From NCBI GenBank assembly GCA_964463145.1, contig CAYXBG010000064.1, forward strand, positions 1 to 10,219: 10,219 nt of DNA, in the 5' to 3' direction. The notes beneath the pieces were generated by a model. The model had not been told where the DNA came from, searched no databases, and was given only the letters and a program-made list of their open reading frames with translations. Positions 6,503-10,219 of this stretch are shown piece after piece. The stretch's first letter is position 1. Every line of letters begins with the position of its first letter. This DNA comes from CAYXBG01 sp964463145 (GTDB lineage Bacteria > Acidobacteriota > UBA6911 > RPQK01 > CBDAPI01). Both the position numbers and the translations under genes were made by a program.

Positions 6503-7923
6503 TTTTCCCCACCTTCGGATAACTGTCGTAAGTTACGCACTACGATCTCCAGTCCAATTCCACGCGAAGCCTTCACCAAAATAAAGTCGTTATTTCTTAA
6601 TTTGGGAACAAGGGCCTCAATAGCCCCTTCTGCATCCTCCACTCTAACCACCGCGTTTGTGGACATACCTCCATTTATTGCCCCCTCCGCAATACCACTA
6701 GCTGCTTCTCCAACAGCAATAAGGGCTTCGATTCCAGATCTACCAACCTCTCTACCTACTTGCCGATGTAATTCTAGAGCTTGCTTTCCAAGTTCGAGCA
6801 TACCTCCCAGAACAAGCACTTTTCTGCCGTTCCATTGAAGATCTCGAAGATCTCTTAACACGGAACTTAATGCTGCTGGATTCGAATTGTAGGACTCGTC
6901 AATGACCTGTACTGCCAAACCATCAGATAAAAACAGCTTTTCAATTCGACCTCGTTGCTTTAAAGGTTCCAGGTCTGCTAGTCCCCTCTCTATTTGTCTC
7001 TTTTCCAAACCTAAAACGTGTGCAGTGCTGACAGCAGCAACTACATTGTAAAGATAGTGACGTCCAACAAACGGTAGATTCACCTCAACCGAGTCTCCTG
7101 GGAGCTGGATTGAAATGTCCATATGACTGAAATCCTCAGATCGGAGACAACGGACGACAAAATCTTGCCCGAGGCCCATCCCAAAGGAATGGACCGGTCC
7201 TTGATGACATTTAACTACCCGTGCTAGTTCTGGATCGTCACCATTAAAAATTAATAGTCCCTCCGAGGATAATCCCTGCAAGATCTCGGCCTTAGCATCA
7301 GCAATATCTGAAACCGAGTCAAAAAACTCCAAATGAACAGGGGCAACATTGGTGAGTACTGCAACATCCGGAGTAGCTATCTGAGCAAGCAGACCAATCT
7401 CTCCTGAGTGATTCATTCCCATCTCTACAACAGCCCATTGGTGATCCTCCCGTAAACGACATAGACTCAGAGGCAGACCTAGACCGTTATTCAAATTTCC
7501 TTGAGACTCGCAGACTGTAAATTTTTCACGCAACAAGGCAGCCATAAAAGTACGGGTAGTGGTTTTCCCCATGCTTCCCGTTATACCTATGAGCTTCCCC
7601 CCCCACCTTTTACGAAGAAATGCACCCAGTCTCTGCAGAGCTATAGTGGTATCGCTAACACGCAAAAAAACTATCCCAGAAGGAGCTTCTAACGGCATAT
7701 CCTCGGAATGGATGACCACTTTGGCCCCCCTCTCGATCGCCTCTTTAACGAAGTCATGCCCATTAAACTGGATTCCTTTAATAGCTATAAAACACTGACC
7801 GGATCGGATCGTACGACTGTCAATTGAAACATCAGGGAAAATCGGCGGTGGATCTCCGGAAAATGAAGATCCAAGTTCAGCTTTAATATTCTGAGCAATT
7901 TCACTCAGAGAAATTTCGATCAT
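6499..7923 (-). CDS. murF: UDP-N-acetylmuramoyl-tripeptide--D-alanyl-D-alanine ligase MurF
   Basis: MurF is the cytoplasmic ligase that adds the D-Ala-D-Ala dipeptide to complete UDP-MurNAc-pentapeptide. The 474-residue product shows an N-terminal domain with VSIDSRTIRSGQCFIAIKG (32-50) and FNGHDF (53-58). Its central ATPase domain has P-loop GSMGKTTT (116-123), GNLNNGLGLPLSL (142-154), EMGMNHSGEI (167-176) and LTNVAPVHLEFF (190-201), with Lys 211 in the position of the carbamylated lysine. The C-terminal domain has DESYNSNP (342-349), GGMLELG (373-379) and KASRGIGLE (451-459). The frame is open upstream to an ATG at 7992, but the extra 23 residues match nothing in MurF and would extend far into murE. 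ATG 7921-7923 has AAGGA five bases upstream and gives the normal N-terminus. The gene overlaps murE by 23 bases and mraY by four. Confidence 0.97.
   Translation of the reverse strand: MIEISLSEIAQNIKAELGSSFSGDPPPIFPDVSIDSRTIRSGQCFIAIKGIQFNGHDFVKEAIERGAKVVIHSEDMPLEAPSGIVFLRVSDTTIALQRLGAFLRKRWGGKLIGITGSMGKTTTRTFMAALLREKFTVCESQGNLNNGLGLPLSLCRLREDHQWAVVEMGMNHSGEIGLLAQIATPDVAVLTNVAPVHLEFFDSVSDIADAKAEILQGLSSEGLLIFNGDDPELARVVKCHQGPVHSFGMGLGQDFVVRCLRSEDFSHMDISIQLPGDSVEVNLPFVGRHYLYNVVAAVSTAHVLGLEKRQIERGLADLEPLKQRGRIEKLFLSDGLAVQVIDESYNSNPAALSSVLRDLRDLQWNGRKVLVLGGMLELGKQALELHRQVGREVGRSGIEALIAVGEAASGIAEGAINGGMSTNAVVRVEDAEGAIEALVPKLRNNDFILVKASRGIGLEIVVRNLRQLSEGGEN
6507..6515 (-). promoter_or_regulatory. 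Ribosome binding site deciding the mraY TTG start
   Basis: AAGGTGGGG on the minus strand precedes TTG 6500-6502. AAGGTG is seven bases away. The site is inside the last codons of murF and favours the TTG over the ATG eight codons downstream, which is preceded only by an A/T-rich run. Confidence 0.6.
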
Positions 7924-9376
7924 GTAGTTCCTTGGCCACAACAACATCGCTAAACTCGATTTGATGCTGTCTGAACTCCTGGGAGATTTCATGTCCTTTA
8001 CCCGCTATGAGGACAAGATCTCCCGGTTTTGCAATACGAAAAGACATCTCAATTGCGGATCGTCGATCCTCTATCACCTGATACACTGCACCTTCTGGAA
8101 TACCGGTTTCAATCTGGCGAAGAATTTCTTGTGGAGACTCCGACCGAGGGTTGTCTGAAGTCAAAATCAAGGCGTCAGCCAGCTTGGCTGCCACACCTCC
8201 CATTTTAGGTCTCTTACTTATATCCCTATCACCTCCACAACCAAATACACAAATCACCCGGCCTTCACTCATTTGGCGAGCGAGTCTCAAAACATTTTCA
8301 AGCCCATCTGGCGTGTGAGCAAAATCGACAAAAACCGAGAAGGGAGATTCTCCATCCACACGCTCAAACCGACCAGGGACGGCTTTCAAATCGGCGATCC
8401 CCTCTCTAATCAGATTTTTGGAAATCCCCAAGGCATGACAAGCAGTGACAGCTGCTATTATGTTGTAGACGTTATGTTGGCCGACCAGACAGCTCTCAAG
8501 TGAGATTTTTCCTTCCGACAACTCCAGATCCATCTTAATTCCATCGATGCCCGTTTCTACTGCTATCGGATGGACATCATTACTCGGTTCAAATCCAAAA
8601 GTAACAAGAGCTATAGAGGGATCCATTTGCAAGCTACCTGAACAAGGATCATCACCGTTCAGAATAGCGATTTTCAATCCTGGATTATAGGCTAATTCAA
8701 ACAGTTTCTGTTTGGCCTGTAAATATTCTTGCATCGTCCCGTGAAAATCGAGATGGTCCTGACTCAGGTTAGTAAATACCCCCACTTCGAATTCGCATCC
8801 GTAAGTCCTCTCCAACGCCAACGCATGGGAAGAAACCTCAACAGCGCCGGCCTGACAGCCTTCCTTGACTGCGATGGAAAGCAATCTTTGAATCTCCGGT
8901 GCCTCAGGAGTCGTCCGGATTGCCGGCAACCGTCTTGAGCCACAATAAGTTTCGATTGTCCCCATCAGCAGCGAGGGGGTTTTTTTGCTCAAAATCGAGT
9001 GCATTAGATAAGCTGTAGTAGTCTTACCATTGGTGCCTGTAATACCTATCAATCGCATCCTCGAAGAGGGTTTTGCATAGTAATGGCTAGAGATTTCCGC
9101 CATAGATCGACGGATTTCAGGAACCCTTACCCAAACCTTCGGAAAGTCTTCGGGACTCGGCCGCTCGGATACTACAGCGGCAGCTCCATTAAGAATGGCC
9201 TCAGGAATGAATTCATGCCCATCTAATTCCATTCCATCGACTGCAAAAAATATAGAATCAGCACGAACCCGACGGGAATCAAACGCTAGGGATGAAACCT
9301 CAGTCGTCAAATCCCCCTCCGACCCTACTGACAGAGAGAGCGGCAGGATGTGGCTGAATAATTTCCGAAGTTCCAA
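7901..9376 (-). CDS. murE: UDP-MurNAc-L-Ala-D-Glu--meso-diaminopimelate ligase MurE
   Basis: MurE is the cytoplasmic ligase adding the third stem-peptide residue. From TTG 9374-9376 the product is 491 residues. Motifs are LAFDSRRVRADSIFFAVDG (30-48), P-loop GTNGKTTT (114-121), TTPEAPEIQ (156-164), EVSSHAL (180-186), TNLSQDHLDFHG (202-213), Lys 222 at the carbamylated position, DFAHTPDGL (351-359), FGCGGDRD (378-385), DNPR (408-411) and AGKGHE (458-463). The DNPR motif is the known marker for meso-diaminopimelate, as opposed to lysine, so DAP-type peptidoglycan is expected. The frame stays open 12 codons further to a GTG at 9410-9412. TTG 9374-9376 is preferred because AGGGGG lies nine bases upstream and the resulting N-terminus (ELRKLFSHI) resembles the family. 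Even so it overlaps the 3' end of ftsI by 77 bases. A TTG at 9308-9310 would shrink the overlap but remove the usual N-terminal segment. Function is certain and the start is moderately supported. Confidence 0.95.
   Translation of the reverse strand: MELRKLFSHILPLSLSVGSEGDLTTEVSSLAFDSRRVRADSIFFAVDGMELDGHEFIPEAILNGAAAVVSERPSPEDFPKVWVRVPEIRRSMAEISSHYYAKPSSRMRLIGITGTNGKTTTAYLMHSILSKKTPSLLMGTIETYCGSRRLPAIRTTPEAPEIQRLLSIAVKEGCQAGAVEVSSHALALERTYGCEFEVGVFTNLSQDHLDFHGTMQEYLQAKQKLFELAYNPGLKIAILNGDDPCSGSLQMDPSIALVTFGFEPSNDVHPIAVETGIDGIKMDLELSEGKISLESCLVGQHNVYNIIAAVTACHALGISKNLIREGIADLKAVPGRFERVDGESPFSVFVDFAHTPDGLENVLRLARQMSEGRVICVFGCGGDRDISKRPKMGGVAAKLADALILTSDNPRSESPQEILRQIETGIPEGAVYQVIEDRRSAIEMSFRIAKPGDLVLIAGKGHEISQEFRQHQIEFSDVVVAKELHDRNFSE
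7929..7933 (-). promoter_or_regulatory. Ribosome binding site deciding the murF ATG start
   Basis: AAGGA on the minus strand is five bases before ATG 7921-7923, within the last codons of murE. It supports this start over the in-frame ATG at 7990-7992. Confidence 0.65.
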
Positions 9377-10219
9377 AATCCTCTTCCCCCTTTCCGGAAA
9401 GGATAACTTCACAAGTAGAACCTACACTGACAAGAGTTCGTGGCTCAGGCCGCTGTGCCGCAACTCTACCCTGCCCGGTTACACTGAGCACCATTCCTAA
9501 TCGAGCACTCTCCTCGGCAACTCGTCGCAGAGTCATACCTCTAAAATCGGGAAGTTGAAACCTCTCGAAAGCCTCATCCACCACTACGGCTGTCCGATCT
9601 AGGTTCTCGCCCCGTTGTGGGCCAGTATTACTGGGGGCACTTGAGCGAGAGGTCTTTTGAGTTGGGAGATTAGAACTGAGCTTGGGGGCCATGCGGTGAG
9701 ACTTAGCAATCCTCTCAGTATTTCTGGGTTCGTCCTGAACCACACCCAACCTTATCAACGCTCGTTCGGAAATCTCTTTGAATACAGGGGCAGCCACCCT
9801 ACCACCAAAATACTCCCCCACCGGTTCGTCAATTACGACTATCACTGAAATCACGGGGTTCTCGACTGGGGCAAAGCCCACAAACGAAGAAACATATTTC
9901 TCCTTAGAGTAACCACCTACAACATATTTCTGTGCTGTGCCAGTTTTTCCGGCGGACGAAAACCCGTTCAATGCTGCTGATCTACCAGTTCCCTTTGTTA
10001 CGGTGAGTTCCATTGCTTCCTTGACGAAATCTGCGACCTCCTTGGGGATCACTTTTTTTCTCTCGACTTCGGGAAACGCTACCAGATGACCTTCAGGGTT
10101 TACGACTTGGCGCACAACCTGAGGTTTCACAAGATAACCACCATTAGCTATTACCGCTACCGCTCGCAGCATTTGAAGGGATGTGACGGTAAGTTCTTGG
10201 CCAATAGAGAGCGCTCCAA
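9300..10219 (-). CDS. ftsI: Septal transpeptidase FtsI (PBP3-type, class B) with PASTA domain, 3' part
   Basis: This is the C-terminal 305 residues of a class B penicillin-binding protein that cross-links septal peptidoglycan in the periplasm. The 5' part, with the membrane anchor, pedestal and the SxxK and SxN motifs, lies beyond the window. The fragment opens with GQELTVTSLQML, the segment that normally follows the active site in this family. It carries the third catalytic motif KTG at residues 91-93 (9939-9947), in AGKTGTAQK, then FVGFAPVENP. After the transpeptidase domain (to about 160) comes a Ser/Pro/Arg-rich linker (about 161-215). One PASTA domain follows (about 220-274, starting FQLPDFRGMTLRRVAEESA and ending near STCEVILS), then a roughly 30-residue tail. 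PASTA domains bind peptidoglycan or muropeptides in other proteins. The 77-base overlap with murE falls within that tail. Being first before murE supports ftsI rather than an elongation PBP. A spoVD-type name is possible in other lineages, but nothing here suggests sporulation. Confidence 0.93.
   Translation of the reverse strand, partial: GALSIGQELTVTSLQMLRAVAVIANGGYLVKPQVVRQVVNPEGHLVAFPEVERKKVIPKEVADFVKEAMELTVTKGTGRSAALNGFSSAGKTGTAQKYVVGGYSKEKYVSSFVGFAPVENPVISVIVVIDEPVGEYFGGRVAAPVFKEISERALIRLGVVQDEPRNTERIAKSHRMAPKLSSNLPTQKTSRSSAPSNTGPQRGENLDRTAVVVDEAFERFQLPDFRGMTLRRVAEESARLGMVLSVTGQGRVAAQRPEPRTLVSVGSTCEVILSGKGEEDFGTSEIIQPHPAALSVSRVGGGFDD
9380..9391 (-). promoter_or_regulatory. Purine-rich ribosome binding region for murE
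   Basis: The minus strand reads AGGGGGAAGAGG just before ATT and the proposed TTG start at 9374-9376. AGGGGG (9386-9391) is nine bases from the start, while AGAGG (9380-9384) is only three bases away. The GTG at 9410-9412 has only a weak TAGG upstream. Confidence 0.5.

Noticed and set aside
6324..6512. A minus-strand open frame of 62 codons across the murF/mraY junction.
   Set aside because: It overlaps the start of mraY in another frame and its translation resembles no known small protein. It is a shadow frame.
7924..7992. An N-terminal extension of murF by 23 codons to an ATG.
   Set aside because: The extra residues lie inside the conserved 3' part of murE and do not match MurF, while ATG 7923 has AAGGA at a good distance.

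Overview
The window is a run of nine peptidoglycan-synthesis and cell-division genes, all on the minus strand. It is an internal slice of a dcw (division and cell wall) cluster. In transcription order, from high to low coordinates, the genes are ftsI (3' part only), murE, murF, mraY, murD, ftsW, murG, murC and ftsQ (5' part only). The window opens inside ftsQ and closes inside ftsI, so neither end of the operon (mraZ, mraW and ftsL upstream; ftsA and ftsZ downstream in most genomes) is visible. I see no RNA gene, mobile element, CRISPR array, terminator or phage gene. The longest stretch without a gene is 3 bases, between mraY and murD.

The genes form one working pathway. MurC, MurD, MurE and MurF are the ATP-dependent ligases that add L-Ala, D-Glu, a diamino acid and D-Ala-D-Ala to UDP-MurNAc in the cytoplasm. 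MurE carries the DNPR motif that indicates meso-diaminopimelate. MraY moves the finished phospho-MurNAc-pentapeptide onto undecaprenyl phosphate (lipid I), and MurG adds GlcNAc (lipid II). FtsW (SEDS glycosyltransferase) and FtsI (class B transpeptidase with a C-terminal PASTA domain) polymerise and cross-link the glycan at the septum. FtsQ is the bitopic divisome scaffold.

The layout is extremely compact. With the starts chosen here, seven of the eight junctions overlap by 4 to 77 bases and the eighth has a 3-base gap. Five of the eight visible starts are GTG or TTG, each with a plausible Shine-Dalgarno sequence inside the preceding gene. This points to one long transcript with translational coupling. 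Three start choices differ from the longest open frame: murC at GTG 1830, murF at ATG 7923 and murE at TTG 9376.

The organism is a Gram-negative-type bacterium with DAP peptidoglycan. Base composition looks slightly below 50% GC by eye (not counted). Gene order, a PASTA domain on FtsI, MurG with an EPNA-x-PG-x-TNR motif and MraY with FRTA-x-ASLTA and LWSDL-x-N-x-YVW segments resemble Acidobacteriota as I remember that family. This is a tentative inference from memory, and a deltaproteobacterial-type lineage is the main alternative.

This is a conserved core region and I see no undescribed system in it. The points worth a second look are the ftsI/murE overlap, the absence of murB and ddl between murC and ftsQ, an altered metal-site motif in MurD and the heavy use of non-ATG starts.
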